Shown here one piece after another: positions 25,804 to 33,565 of a DNA stretch of 64,000 bases. The position numbers and the translations under genes are program-made. Under the pieces are notes generated by a model. It did not search any database. It was given only the letters and a program-made list of their open reading frames with translations, and was not told where the DNA came from. Source of the DNA: Enterococcus gilvus ATCC BAA-350 (GTDB lineage Bacteria; Bacillota; Bacilli; Lactobacillales; Enterococcaceae); assembly GCF_000407545.1 (NCBI RefSeq), contig NZ_ASWH01000003.1, forward strand, positions 1 to 64,000. The letters are read 5' to 3'. Each line of letters opens with the position of its first letter. The stretch's first letter is position 1.

Positions 25804-25995
25804 TTAATACTCAGCAAGCTTTTTTTCGAGTTCTTTATAATCCAATATCGCAATTTGTAAATCATAGTTCGCTAGATCAAATCCTGCTTGCAGTGCTTCT
25901 AATTCAGTAGGAACACTTTTTACATGATGATCATGTCCCTTCGAATTAACTCGATATAGATCATAAGATCCGTTGCTTCCCTCTACTCTATACAT
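25804..25995 (-). CDS. Hypothetical protein (63 residues)
   Basis: Good ribosome site (AAGGAGGACAAA) before the ATG. An ordinary soluble sequence ending KELEKKLAEY, with no domain recognised. It lies 13 bases after the next upstream gene, so probably the same transcript. Confidence 0.55.
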   Translation of the reverse strand: MYRVEGSNGSYDLYRVNSKGHDHHVKSVPTELEALQAGFDLANYDLQIAILDYKELEKKLAEY

Positions 25996-26008
25996 AAATT
26001 TGTCCTCC

Positions 26009-26503
26009 TTATTTTTCGCCTTTTCCTTGGACCCATTCGATAAATAATTGGATCACCAGTAGTGTTGCGGTTTCATCCATTGACAGGTACAAGGAAATAA
26101 CATCTTCATCAAACATGCTAGTATTTCTATCAACCAGGTAGTAGATCAAATCTAACGCGTGGCTATGCTGCCATGAGTAAACATGTTTTAAATGCCTTAA
26201 TAATTCTCCCTGCTCTTCGTCCAACTCTGGTTCATCTACCTTGTATGCCTCAATAAATCGTTTAAGTTTGCCTACTTCAGATCTCCATCGTTTTCTCTCT
26301 TCCTCTTCTTCGTGTCGCATTTTCTCTCTTGTATGTCCACCTTCGTAGTAGCAGCTCAACCAATATTCGCACTCTTCTACCATTTCTTTGACAGATTTCA
26401 GCTGAGGTTCCTCACTAAAACCGGTTCCGATCGTCATGTGTTCGCAACAAATCGTCATCATGATTCCGTTAAATCGCTTCTTAGCCTTTTCAAATTGTCC
26501 CAT
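26009..26503 (-). CDS. Hypothetical protein
   Basis: 164 residues, with an acidic/basic helical middle (MRHEEEEERKRWRSEVGKL). Soluble, not recognised. It sits between the 63-residue gene and the nuclease gene on the same strand with short gaps, so likely one operon. Confidence 0.6.
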   Translation of the reverse strand: MGQFEKAKKRFNGIMMTICCEHMTIGTGFSEEPQLKSVKEMVEECEYWLSCYYEGGHTREKMRHEEEEERKRWRSEVGKLKRFIEAYKVDEPELDEEQGELLRHLKHVYSWQHSHALDLIYYLVDRNTSMFDEDVISLYLSMDETATLLVIQLFIEWVQGKGEK

Positions 26504-26518
26504 CTATTCCATTCCCTT

Positions 26519-27265
26519 CTAATTTGACTCAATTATCGCTCTGCCTGTCGCGTAGTCGATATTTACATTGTCCGCACGATTAAACACGAACACATTAAAA
26601 CTAATTTGATCATCCTCAATGCTCTGAGCTTCCATTTGTACCCCGCGGCATACTAGCTCTTCTCCAACGAAGTACGGTGTTACTCTATAGCGGACGTAGT
26701 TCCCAGTGCTTCTGAGATATTCAGCGACTATATTCTCATACTCCAGCATGGAGCTTTTCTTAGGTCTGTTCATTTGAGCGGTTCCGGTGAGTAAGTTTTT
26801 CCAATTTGCGTCTTCCCCTGTTAATTGGAACCCGATTAAATGGCAGCGATCGTAAAGCCACTGATTTTCACTCAATTTCTTTTGATGCCATCCTGAAGGG
26901 TAAACGTTGCTGATGTCTCCCCGCTCATAGTTTGGCATCATATTTCTATGCAGCAGTGCATTAGCCGGACCGACTCGATTCAATCCGTCAAGATCACTGA
27001 AATCCTGCCAACCATTGGGTGTGATCGCGAGATCATCTTCAGAAAACAACGGTTGATTGTCATTGATTGAAACCACCATATTTTCGCCATCGAACGTGGG
27101 TATATCTTCCAGACTTCCTACGTTCTCGAGCTTGGAATTCAGGAACGGTATCTCTATTCCATCAAATAGTCCGGCAAACTGCTGTGAGCAGCCGCCGAAA
27201 CATCCTAATAACATGATCAAGATTCCTAGAAAGGAAATCCTCTTGCGATAAAATTTTCGTCTCAT
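26519..27265 (-). CDS. Secreted DNA/RNA non-specific endonuclease (EndA/NucA-like)
   Basis: 248 residues. The N-terminal export signal has a possible lipobox (LGCFGGC near 20-26). The nuclease domain from about 70 contains the beta-beta-alpha-metal motif YDRCHLIGFQL (DRGH variant with catalytic His) and the metal-binding Asn in NWKNLLTGTAQMNR. Known relatives act in DNA uptake or degrade extracellular DNA. On a conjugative plasmid it may limit competing DNA or help at the cell surface; that is inference. Confidence 0.85.
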   Translation of the reverse strand: MRRKFYRKRISFLGILIMLLGCFGGCSQQFAGLFDGIEIPFLNSKLENVGSLEDIPTFDGENMVVSINDNQPLFSEDDLAITPNGWQDFSDLDGLNRVGPANALLHRNMMPNYERGDISNVYPSGWHQKKLSENQWLYDRCHLIGFQLTGEDANWKNLLTGTAQMNRPKKSSMLEYENIVAEYLRSTGNYVRYRVTPYFVGEELVCRGVQMEAQSIEDDQISFNVFVFNRADNVNIDYATGRAIIESN

Positions 27266-27274
27266 ATTGACCTC

Positions 27275-27469
27275 CTAGTTTATAAAAAAGAATAGTGAAT
27301 TTGCTGATAGTGACATCCAAAAATAAAGGATAATAGCTCCAGCAACCAGTAGTACAAACAACACTTTCGCTAAGATTGTCAACCTTTCGATCAGGAAGAC
27401 AACTAAAACAGTTAACACATACATTGGCACTCTTACCGAATAAGGCAACCGACAAACAACACTTTTCAT
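27275..27469 (-). CDS. Small membrane protein (64 residues)
   Basis: Two or three hydrophobic segments (VRVPMYVLTVLVVFLIERL; VLFVLLVAGAIILYFWMSL). It starts 16 bases after the first structured RNA repeat, with the nuclease gene just downstream. Family not recognised. Confidence 0.55.
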   Translation of the reverse strand: MKSVVCRLPYSVRVPMYVLTVLVVFLIERLTILAKVLFVLLVAGAIILYFWMSLSANSLFFFIN

Positions 27470-27485
27470 AAAAATCGCTCCTTTG

Positions 27486-27830
27486 GTTTTGACCTTTCAT
27501 CTATTTTTTTGTTTGGTGCTACGAAGTGTTTAGACGAAAGGCTGAATTTTTTGCGTTTTGTTGCGAAGCTTTTACCATCTGTCAGAAATTTTGCAAGGGC
27601 GGCGTAGCCGTTCAATTTACCCTTGTTAAATTTCGAAGCGGCTTGTGAGAAACAGGGTGAACAGCGTTTGCGCTGAAGCTTCGACCTGCTTTCGCAACTA
27701 GTAAGCGTACAGAATGGTAAAAATGTAGCGCAAAACCAAAAAATGATGATTCGAGGCAATCGTGTAACGATTGCTTCCGCTTTATCTTTTAGGTCACGAG
27801 AAGTCGGAGCTATGCTTCGAGTGACTGTCC
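27486..27830. ncRNA. Structured RNA repeat, copy 1
   Basis: About 345 bp, almost identical to 29272-29608 and clearly homologous to 58075-58376. Paired elements read on the plus strand: a long-range helix TTTTACCAT (27570-27578) with ATGGTAAAA; GCAAGGG/CCCTTGT enclosing CGGC-GTA-GCCG; CAGCG-TTTG-CGCTG; GCAATCG-TGTAA-CGATTGC; and a terminal GGTCAC...GTGACT stem enclosing TCGGAGC-TAT-GCTTCGA. Stems are kept across copies although bases change. The transcribed strand is unproven. Open frames crossing it are unlikely to be real genes. Confidence 0.7.
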
Positions 27831-28056
27831 TTTTGATCGCTTTGGTCTTTTTGTGGCTCCCACAAAAATGGCAAGTTGTCCAAGTGCCGACTTTGCGGAC
27901 GTAGGAAGCAAACAAAGGACAATTCGACTGCCGAAGGAACGTAGGCACAAAGAATTGAATGGACTAGTTGCCACCAACCAAAGTCAATGAGTTGCGGTTT
28001 GAGTCAAGGGCTGCTGCACCGCAGACGAAGCAACTCATTTATTCCTTTGAGGTTTT
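27831..28056. other. Gene-free stretch with a long hairpin
   Basis: No coding sequence found. AATGAGTTGC (27986-27995) pairs perfectly with GCAACTCATT (28030-28039) around a 34-base loop, followed on the plus strand by T-rich bases; it could end a plus-strand RNA. The stretch near 27875-27945 (CAAGTGCCGACTTTG...) loosely resembles 59562-59600. Confidence 0.4.
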
Positions 28057-28108
28057 GATACTCGCTTTTGCAATCGATCGAAAAGATCTTAGCGTGCTTT
28101 TGAGTATC
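28057..28108. repeat. 52-bp GATACTC/GAGTATC element, copy 4 (type B)
   Basis: Exactly 52 bp, perfect 7-base ends, first 15 bases identical to copy 3, palindromic TCGATCGA in the inner part. It lies just before the terminator at 28117. Confidence 0.88.
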
Positions 28109-28116
28109 ACGAAAAA

Positions 28117-28169
28117 AAGCGAAGAAAAAACAATCCGTATTTTGATTGTCTTTTCTTCGCTTCTTTTTT
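28117..28169. terminator. Long bidirectional terminator
   Basis: A 19-base stem (AAGCGAAGAAAAAACAATC with one mismatch to its partner), A-rich on the left and T-rich on the right. It lies between two 52-bp elements and closes the minus-strand ssb transcript. Confidence 0.8.
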
Positions 28170-28184
28170 AATGATTGTATATTT

Positions 28185-28236
28185 GATACTCATTTTATTC
28201 AACTTCAGCCGGCGGCCAGGTCGTTTATTGAGTATC
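28185..28236. repeat. 52-bp GATACTC/GAGTATC element, copy 5 (type A)
   Basis: Exactly 52 bp with perfect ends; core CAGCCGGCGGCCAGG as in copy 2. Its right end overlaps the stop codon of the gene at 28235-28516. Confidence 0.88.
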
Positions 28237-28516
28237 ATTTGTTTTCGCCTTTTTCAATACCATCCGCGATCATTAATAGATCGTTCACTCCCCATTCTAC
28301 CCTTTTCAATTTTCCGATTAAATTTCTGTACTCTTCGATCTCCTGTTGTAGCGATTCACGTGTTTCCTCTAGCTGATCAATTTCTTTCTGAATTGCGGAT
28401 CTTTCGAATAGCGCGAAATGAACTAAGTTTTCTAATTTTTCATTTCTTCCTTCACCTTTGAATTTTTGAATCGTATCCCATACTTGTGGTTTCATTCTAA
28501 AGGTATAGGTTTCCAC
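28235..28516 (-). CDS. Hypothetical protein, possible RHH-type N-terminus with coiled coil
   Basis: 93 residues. The start METYTFRMKPQVWDTIQKF resembles a ribbon-helix-helix strand and helix; residues about 40-70 form a coiled coil (IQKEIDQLEETRESLQQEI). It lies downstream of ssb. 52-bp elements lie on both sides, so its product or its mRNA may be linked to them. Confidence 0.5.
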   Translation of the reverse strand: METYTFRMKPQVWDTIQKFKGEGRNEKLENLVHFALFERSAIQKEIDQLEETRESLQQEIEEYRNLIGKLKRVEWGVNDLLMIADGIEKGENK

Positions 28517-28602
28517 TCTTTTTGATATTTTCCCAAGCCATGATGTTCTCCTTTCAAGTCTCTAATTAATTGCAGAAACTTACTGTTTAATTTAAATAGA
28601 TT

Positions 28603-28654
28603 GATACTCGAAACCTTCCCATATCTCCTGGAACATTTGACGATTTCGAGTATC
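28603..28654. repeat. 52-bp GATACTC/GAGTATC element, copy 6
   Basis: Exactly 52 bp; here the terminal match extends to 9 bases (GATACTCGA / TTCGAGTATC). The interior (ATCTCCTGGAACATTTG) differs from types A and B. It sits between ssb and the following gene. Confidence 0.88.
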
Positions 28655-28678
28655 AAAAAAGCACTTGTGTTTTAAATA

Positions 28679-29134
28679 CTATTCACCGTAATAAGGAATA
28701 TCCGTATTACTAACATCTTGTCCATTCAAATCTGGATCTTCAGGTAAATTTTCTTGATGCTGAGTTGAATTGTGGCTAGTTTCTTTATGCTTTGTGTCTC
28801 TTGACTCGGAAACACTTCTTGACTCCAACATTTGAAAGTCTTCTGCCACTACTTCTGTGATATAAACACGCTGTCCTTGTTGGTTATCATAATTTCTTGT
28901 TTGAATGCGACCAGTAGTGCCAATCAGTGCGCCTTTTCTACAATAATTCGCTAACGCTTCAGCTCGTTTTCCCCATATTACACAATTGATAAAATCAGCT
29001 TCTTTGTTCCCCGCTTGATTGGTGAATTTGCGGTTTACTGCAAGTGTGTAAGTAGCAACAGCTTTGCCCTGTTGAGTATATCGTAAATCAGGGTCTTTCG
29101 TTAATCTTCCTACTAATACAACATTATTAATCAT
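28679..29134 (-). CDS. ssb: Single-stranded DNA-binding protein
   Basis: 151 residues. The OB-fold covers 1-105 ([55 protein letters not shown]). A disordered acidic tail ends TDIPYYGE in place of the usual DDDIPF, so the interaction tip is slightly altered. Plasmid SSBs coat the incoming strand during conjugation and replication. Confidence 0.95.
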   Translation of the reverse strand: MINNVVLVGRLTKDPDLRYTQQGKAVATYTLAVNRKFTNQAGNKEADFINCVIWGKRAEALANYCRKGALIGTTGRIQTRNYDNQQGQRVYITEVVAEDFQMLESRSVSESRDTKHKETSHNSTQHQENLPEDPDLNGQDVSNTDIPYYGE

Positions 29135-29271
29135 ATTTTTTCCTCTTTTCTATTTTAATCGCAATTGTGCCACATGTTCCATGAAATTTTATATTTTGTT
29201 TCATCCAAAAATATGATGCTGTTCAATCCGCCTTCTTTTTAATATTTTCATATCTTCATCCTTTCTGGTTT

Positions 29272-29608
29272 TGACCTTTCATCTATTTTTTTGTTTGGTG
29301 CTACGAAGTGTTTAGACGAAAGGCTGAATTTTTTGCGTTTTGTTGCGAAGCTTTTACCATCTGTCAGAAATTTGGCAAGGGCGGCGCAGCCGTTTACTTC
29401 ACCCTTGTTAAATTTCGAAGCGGCTTGTGAGAAACAGGGTGAACAGCGCTTGCGCTGAAGCTTCGACCTGTTTCGCAACTAGCAAGCGTACATAATGGTA
29501 AAAATGTAGCGCAAAACCAAAAAATAATGATTCGAGGCAATCGTGTAACGATTGCTTCCGCTCCGTCTTTTAGGTCATGAGAAGTCGGAGCTATGCTTCG
29601 AGTGACCA
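29272..29608. ncRNA. Structured RNA repeat, copy 2
   Basis: Nearly identical to copy 1 over its whole length, then diverges sharply after GAGTGACC. The terminal stem is perfect here (GGTCA / TGACC). Changes relative to copy 1 mostly fall in loops or keep pairing (CAGCG-CTTG-CGCTG). It lies upstream of ssb on the minus strand and upstream of the type I toxin locus on the plus strand. Confidence 0.7.
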
Positions 29609-29734
29609 TCGGGTTTGACCTACGTGTTTTAATCTTTTTTCTTCCGAGCGGCGGTGGCGGTTGGAGCAAGGAAGAAACTCGGATATTTTGGCGACAAAAA
29701 ACCAGCCAAAAGCCTTTCGCAAAAGGTTTCTAAC

Positions 29735-29752
29735 TGGTTTTTATGGTATAAT
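29735..29752 (+). promoter_or_regulatory. Extended -10 promoter of the toxin mRNA
   Basis: TGGTATAAT at 29744-29752 (TG at 29744-29745, TATAAT 29747-29752), about 50 bases before the leader ORF. A hairpin with CTGGTTTTT (29692-29743) just upstream can end earlier transcription. Confidence 0.6.
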
Positions 29753-29808
29753 TATAGGGTAGTGAAGTTTGTGACGGTGGCTAATCCTATTAAAAAGGGG
29801 TGACGCCT

Positions 29809-29847
29809 ATGTTATTGTTCTTAGGTTTTATCCCTAGAAAGGAATAA
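29809..29847 (+). CDS. Leader peptide of the type I toxin mRNA (12 residues)
   Basis: ATG 29809 to TAA 29847 encodes MLLFLGFIPRKE, behind AAGGGGTGA. Its last codons contain the AGAAAGGAA ribosome site of the toxin, so its translation could open or block toxin initiation. Confidence 0.5.
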   Translation: MLLFLGFIPRKE

Positions 29848-29849
29848 CC

Positions 29850-29933
29850 TTGACTGTTTATCAAGCATTAATGTTTGCGGTAGCATTCGCAACATTAATC
29901 GTGACGATCAGTAATAAAGACAATAAAAAATAA
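29850..29933 (+). CDS. Hol-Tox-type putative type I toxin (27 residues)
   Basis: TTG start at 29850 behind AGAAAGGAATAACC; sequence TVYQALMFAVAFATLIVTI, then a polar tail SNKDNKK. This is the putative holin-like toxin pattern (single TM, charged end). Convergent promoters and a shared end (see 30048-30076) give the layout of type I toxin-antitoxin systems such as par of pAD1, where an antisense RNA represses toxin translation. Likely role: plasmid stability at the membrane. Confidence 0.75.
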   Translation: MTVYQALMFAVAFATLIVTISNKDNKK

Positions 29934-30045
29934 CCGTCTACTTTAGCCAGGGACGATTATTTTTTCGAAAATAATTCAGTTAAATGGTCACCGTCTTAAA
30001 CGGTGCTACTAAGGGAGGTTGTTGAAGCAACCTCTCTTTTCTCTT
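29934..30045 (-). ncRNA. Predicted antitoxin RNA convergent with the toxin mRNA
   Basis: Inferred from the minus-strand promoter at 30048-30076. The segment contains repeats shared with the toxin leader (TGACGGTGGCTA at about 29772 and ACCGTC/CACCGTC copies at 29933 and 29991) and the hairpin GAGGTTG-TTGAAG-CAACCTC with a T tail (30015-30040) that ends the toxin mRNA. The exact 3' end is not visible. Confidence 0.5.
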
Positions 30046-30047
30046 GT

Positions 30048-30076
30048 ATTATACCATATTTGAAAAAGAAAACCAA
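30048..30076 (-). promoter_or_regulatory. Antitoxin RNA promoter
   Basis: TTGGTT (30076-30071), 17 bases, TATAAT (30053-30048) with extended TGG. A strong consensus promoter converging on the toxin gene. Confidence 0.75.
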
Positions 30077-30166
30077 TTTCGGGTTTAGTCTGTCGGGCTT
30101 TGCCCGCTTTTTTGTGCCGCCCTAAGTGGTGGCGGCGGTCGGAATGTGGGCGGCACAAAAAAGAGC

Positions 30167-31114
30167 TTACTTATCGGTTTTATTCCACAATTCTTTTGCG
30201 ACGGGGATGTTTCCAAGCTCCGTCATGTTACTTGGCATAATGACTGTATTCGTATCACTTTCGACAACCTGTTTAAACGCTTCGATTCCAAGATAGGCAA
30301 TCATCTGTTCGTTGAGTTTACTGTCGGATATTGCTTGGTTGATTTCCTTGATCCGTGCCGTTTCGGCTTCAGTAATTTTGCTGATGCGTGCTGCTTCTGC
30401 ATCTGCATCGATCTTCGTACGCTCTGCACGTGCAGCAGCGTCGATCTTTGTTTGCTTGGCGCGTGCTTCCGCATCAATCTGCATTTCTGAGGCTTTCGCT
30501 TCTGATTCCAAAATAACTGATTGCTTTTTCCCTTCAGCAATCGTGATAGAGGATTGCTTGTCACGACTGGCCGTAATTAATTTGTTCATTGATGTAATAA
30601 TTTCGTCGGAGACAGAAATTTCCCCGATATTGATACGATCGATGGAAAGTCCATACCCAGCGGTAATATCTTTCACACTTTCAAATAGACTCACGTTAAT
30701 TTCTTCTGTGCCATTCAATACCTCATTCAGATCCATTTTACCAATAATGCCACGTAGGTTGGATTGACAGTCTTGGATCATCGATACCACGGAATTTTCG
30801 TTGTCATAAACAAAGGCTTTCACATCAGTCACGTGGTACTTTATGGCTTCGTCAATCTCGACCATTACGTTGTCTTTGGTAATGACGCTCTGAGGATCAA
30901 TTTCTAATGGCGTTTGTTTTAACGAAACTTTCGTTCGAACGCTGTACAGAATTGGAATCAGGAAGTGTAAACCTGGGTCTAATGTCTTTACGTATTTCCC
31001 AAAGCTTTCAACGACTTTGACTTCTCCTTGATGCACAATAATAACCATGCTAAAAATAATTCTTGCTAAAATAGCAAATAGAACTAAATACAAAACTAAG
31101 TTGATAATAAACAT
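30167..31114 (-). CDS. SPFH/Band 7 (stomatin/QmcA-like) membrane protein
   Basis: 315 residues. N-terminal TM at about 4-27, SPFH domain at about 30-185 (IIVHQGEVKVVESFGKYVKT, DPGLHFLIPILYSVR), then a long alanine/glutamate coiled coil (AEARAKQTKIDAAARAERTK). Such proteins form cage-like membrane scaffolds that regulate proteases or membrane domains. Its presence on a plasmid next to transfer genes suggests a role in protecting or organising the transfer apparatus, but this is inference. Confidence 0.88.
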   Translation of the reverse strand: MFIINLVLYLVLFAILARIIFSMVIIVHQGEVKVVESFGKYVKTLDPGLHFLIPILYSVRTKVSLKQTPLEIDPQSVITKDNVMVEIDEAIKYHVTDVKAFVYDNENSVVSMIQDCQSNLRGIIGKMDLNEVLNGTEEINVSLFESVKDITAGYGLSIDRINIGEISVSDEIITSMNKLITASRDKQSSITIAEGKKQSVILESEAKASEMQIDAEARAKQTKIDAAARAERTKIDADAEAARISKITEAETARIKEINQAISDSKLNEQMIAYLGIEAFKQVVESDTNTVIMPSNMTELGNIPVAKELWNKTDK

Positions 31115-31205
31115 ACCTCTACTCCCTTTTCATTAATAAATATAGTTTACCATTTTTGAGTCTTCATACTTCAAGCTTTTTGGATTCTTTCCCGTTTTTA
31201 TTCCA

Positions 31206-31847
31206 TCAAACTTGAACCATGCGTTTGTCACAATCGCCACAAATCAAATTTACTTCCTTTGTTGCACGCACGCTCGTTTCACAACTCAGGCACTGGTACT
31301 TCCTAGTGCTTGATGAACTCGTAGTAACGTCTGAATCACCTCCCCTTGTCTGGCGGTGCCAAGAGATTTGTCCTAACCACTTCGTACTTTTCACGAAAGA
31401 AAGTAAGTCGTCAGACGGTTCGGTAATACTAAAACCTATCCGTTGGTCGTACGAGATAATCAATCCTCGTTTTTCTGCTTCCTTTTTAAATCTTTTATTG
31501 TGATAGGTCCCCCCTCTCGACGTATCCTGAATATTATTTTCCGCACAATATTGATGAACAATTTCATGAATCAACGTCGCTATGACATTTTCAATTGGTC
31601 GATGCAACGTTTCTGCTCCTAAATTAATTTCATAGCTCTCTTTACGGTTATCTTTCCAAATTTTTTTCGTCGTAAAGTGCCCATATGCTCGTGGCGTGCT
31701 TTGAACGGTAATAACGCTTTTTGAAAGTGCACTTTCAAAATAGTGTTTGTTCACTAAATCGAAAGCTTTCTCAAGCATTCTGATAGGTTCTGAAAGGGTC
31801 ACATCTCCTGGGAACTCTCCAATTATTTTTTTCATCTGTTTCACCAA
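31206..31847 (-). CDS. SprT-like zinc metalloprotease
   Basis: 213 residues. The SprT-like domain has the zinc motif TLIHEIVHQYC (HExxH) and a third ligand His in GGTYHNKRF. The C-terminal zinc ribbon is CLSC...CGDC. Known SprT/Spartan proteins cut DNA-protein cross-links. That fits a conjugation region, where relaxase-DNA adducts form. It overlaps the upstream gene by 7 bases. Confidence 0.85.
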   Translation of the reverse strand: MVKQMKKIIGEFPGDVTLSEPIRMLEKAFDLVNKHYFESALSKSVITVQSTPRAYGHFTTKKIWKDNRKESYEINLGAETLHRPIENVIATLIHEIVHQYCAENNIQDTSRGGTYHNKRFKKEAEKRGLIISYDQRIGFSITEPSDDLLSFVKSTKWLGQISWHRQTRGGDSDVTTSSSSTRKYQCLSCETSVRATKEVNLICGDCDKRMVQV

Positions 31848-32617
31848 TTGATGTACGGATCAGTCGTTAATAATTTCGTGAACTCAGGATTGAAATTATC
31901 TGCTGACATAATGTGCAGACGGTTGTATACTTGATCGTCAATTTCAAAACTTTGTCTATAGAGTTCTAATTCTTGTTTGATAATTGGGCTAGGTGTGACA
32001 TATAAAAGATGTTCTTCTTCAAACTTTTTCAACTGCTTAATATATTTGGGGAAGATCCCTTTCATATATCTGTGACGAGATTTTAGTGTCAATTCAATTT
32101 CAAAACACCAGTCCACTTCGTATTCTTCCTTTGTCAGAAATCGACAGATAAAATCTGGAACAAAATATTTTTTCCCTTTCGAATTTTCGGTATAGTCCTT
32201 CGTCTCAAAAACGATTCTTCGTTCAGATTGAATGTATTTCAACGAAGGCATATCTTTTACTCGCTTAATCACGCTAATGAGGTAGTCGTTGATTTCTAAA
32301 TGATGCGCTAAATTGTATTCAGGAACTTTCGGCAAGGAGTAGTAACCACCGACACTCTGATACCCCCTTTTAGTGAGAAAATAGTACACTCGATTGCTTT
32401 CTTTAAATTTCTCAATCATTTCATCTTTAAATAAACTATCACCTATCTTAGTAACACCATTTTCTTTAATATCTATACTGAAATTGAGTAATTCGATCAT
32501 CTGATATTTTGAAACGATCCTTAGTTCATGCAAGATGCATAAAAACAAATATTTGCTTGAACTGTTCGTATATTTATTGACATGATAATTGTAGAGAATT
32601 GGATTCATTGGTATCAT
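31841..32617 (-). CDS. Replication-relaxation-family-like protein, candidate relaxosome component
   Basis: 258 residues. The N-terminal winged-helix-like half (LCILHELRIVSKYQMIELL; YYFLTKRGYQSVGG) and the C-terminal half with acidic residues (FVPDFICRF, DWCFEIELTLKSRHRY) resemble the Replic_Relax family of Gram-positive plasmids. The E-(x)-E / PD-type pattern suggests a nuclease-like fold. It lies immediately beside the structured oriT candidate and is the only DNA-processing candidate there; no classical MOB relaxase was found in the window. Confidence 0.5.
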   Translation of the reverse strand: MIPMNPILYNYHVNKYTNSSSKYLFLCILHELRIVSKYQMIELLNFSIDIKENGVTKIGDSLFKDEMIEKFKESNRVYYFLTKRGYQSVGGYYSLPKVPEYNLAHHLEINDYLISVIKRVKDMPSLKYIQSERRIVFETKDYTENSKGKKYFVPDFICRFLTKEEYEVDWCFEIELTLKSRHRYMKGIFPKYIKQLKKFEEEHLLYVTPSPIIKQELELYRQSFEIDDQVYNRLHIMSADNFNPEFTKLLTTDPYINW

Positions 32618-32639
32618 CTTCTTTCAATAAAGGGATAAA

Positions 32640-32930
32640 CTCATGAAATGAGTTTATCTATCCTAGAAAAAGAGAGTTTTTTTCTCTTTTTCCGCTTTGA
32701 AGTCCCCCAAGTTTTGTTGGGGGATTTAGGGGGTTGTTGCTCTTTAGCGACAGTCCTCTCAAGATTTGGTGAGAGGGCGCAGGCGCAAGGGTGAGTTGTA
32801 AGTTTTCTCTTTCAAATGAGATTGAAAGAGAACGGAAAGAGTTAGTTTAGAGACCCCAAGATTGGGGTAGGGGTTGATCTCTTAATCTCTTAATCATTAC
32901 CCAGTTTTTTCTTTTATATATTTATCCTTT
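32640..32930. other. Gene-free hairpin-rich segment next to the oriT candidate
   Basis: A chain of inverted repeats: AAAAAGAGAG/CTCTTTTT (32659-), CCCCCAA...TTGGGGG (32704-), CCTCTCA...TGAGAGG (32756-), TTCTCTTTCAA...TTGAAAGAGAA (32804-) and CCCCAA...TTGGGG (32862-). Several have the similar loop AAG(T/A)TTTG. This is suggestive of protein-recognised single-strand structures. Confidence 0.5.
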
Positions 32931-32959
32931 TTTCTTATTTTTTATCTATTTTGGTTTTT

Positions 32960-33166
32960 GCTCGGCGCTTGGTGCATAGTTCAAAGATTTAAAATTCCTG
33001 ACCATTTTCAGTCATAAGTGGGATTTATCCACGTTGACTGAAAATGGTCAGGAATTTTAAAAACGCCGAACGCCTTGTGCACCAAGCGCCGAGCATGCCT
33101 TACAAGAAATGCTACTTACCCCTTACTTGCCCCTTACTTACCCCCTACTTATCCCTTACTTACCCC
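32960..33166. other. Candidate origin of transfer (oriT)
   Basis: An outer 17-bp perfect inverted repeat (32960-32976 with 33078-33094; GCTCGGCGCTTGGTGCA) encloses an inner 27-bp perfect inverted repeat (32988-33014 with 33035-33061) and a small GTGG/CCAC hairpin in the 20-base loop. To the right are five contiguous 11-bp repeats of the type TTACTTACCCC (33112-33166), running into the end of the next gene. Large nested inverted repeats beside short direct repeats, between the relaxosome-like gene and the coupling-protein operon, are typical of oriT. The nick site is not identified. Confidence 0.6.
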
Positions 33167-33565
33167 TAAAACGTAGTCAGAATTTAGGTGTTTTATTTTC
33201 ATTTTCTTGTCAAATTGGATGAAACTTGGCACAGTTTTGACCTCATGTTGCTTTAAAAAGCGTTGCAGTTTTACTTGCTCTTTTTCAGTATTTAGCTCGA
33301 TGCGATATACATTTTCTTTTAGCTTTCCATCACCTTTAACAAGCCTTTTGTCTGTTTGTTGACACGACGGACAATCATTTCTAGCTAAATAAACGATGAA
33401 TGTTTGGTGATTTTGAGTGAGTTGTTCGACCTCTTTCATTGACGAATGTGGATAGTAACTGCCACGATTGTTCGTCATAGAATGAGTAGTAAACCAGACG
33501 CCAAAGAGCAGACACAACACAGACACTGTAACGACGATTCTCTTTTTTCTAGTCATTGACTGCAC
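33149..33565 (-). CDS. Membrane-anchored thioredoxin-like protein
   Basis: Up to 138 residues; a start at Met4 (33556) is possible. TM anchor at about 8-27, then a thioredoxin-like domain with NDCPSCQQ (CxxC) and a cis-Pro region KTVPSF. Overlaps the coupling ATPase gene by 17 bases. Related Trx-like proteins occur in Gram-positive transfer operons and may keep disulfides of exported transfer proteins correct. Confidence 0.8.
   Translation of the reverse strand: MQSMTRKKRIVVTVSVLCLLFGVWFTTHSMTNNRGSYYPHSSMKEVEQLTQNHQTFIVYLARNDCPSCQQTDKRLVKGDGKLKENVYRIELNTEKEQVKLQRFLKQHEVKTVPSFIQFDKKMKIKHLNSDYVLGVSKG

Noticed and set aside
27466..27948. Apparent 160-residue minus-strand ORF across RNA repeat copy 1 (and similar ORFs at 29248-29669)
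   Set aside because: The frame lies over a repeat whose third copy preserves base pairing but not the reading frame or protein. The predicted protein is low-complexity, and no ribosome site is evident. A structured RNA explains the conservation better.
30312..30767. 151-residue plus-strand ORF opposite the SPFH gene
   Set aside because: Antisense shadow created by the alanine/glutamate-rich coiled-coil codons of the SPFH gene. No independent ribosome site.
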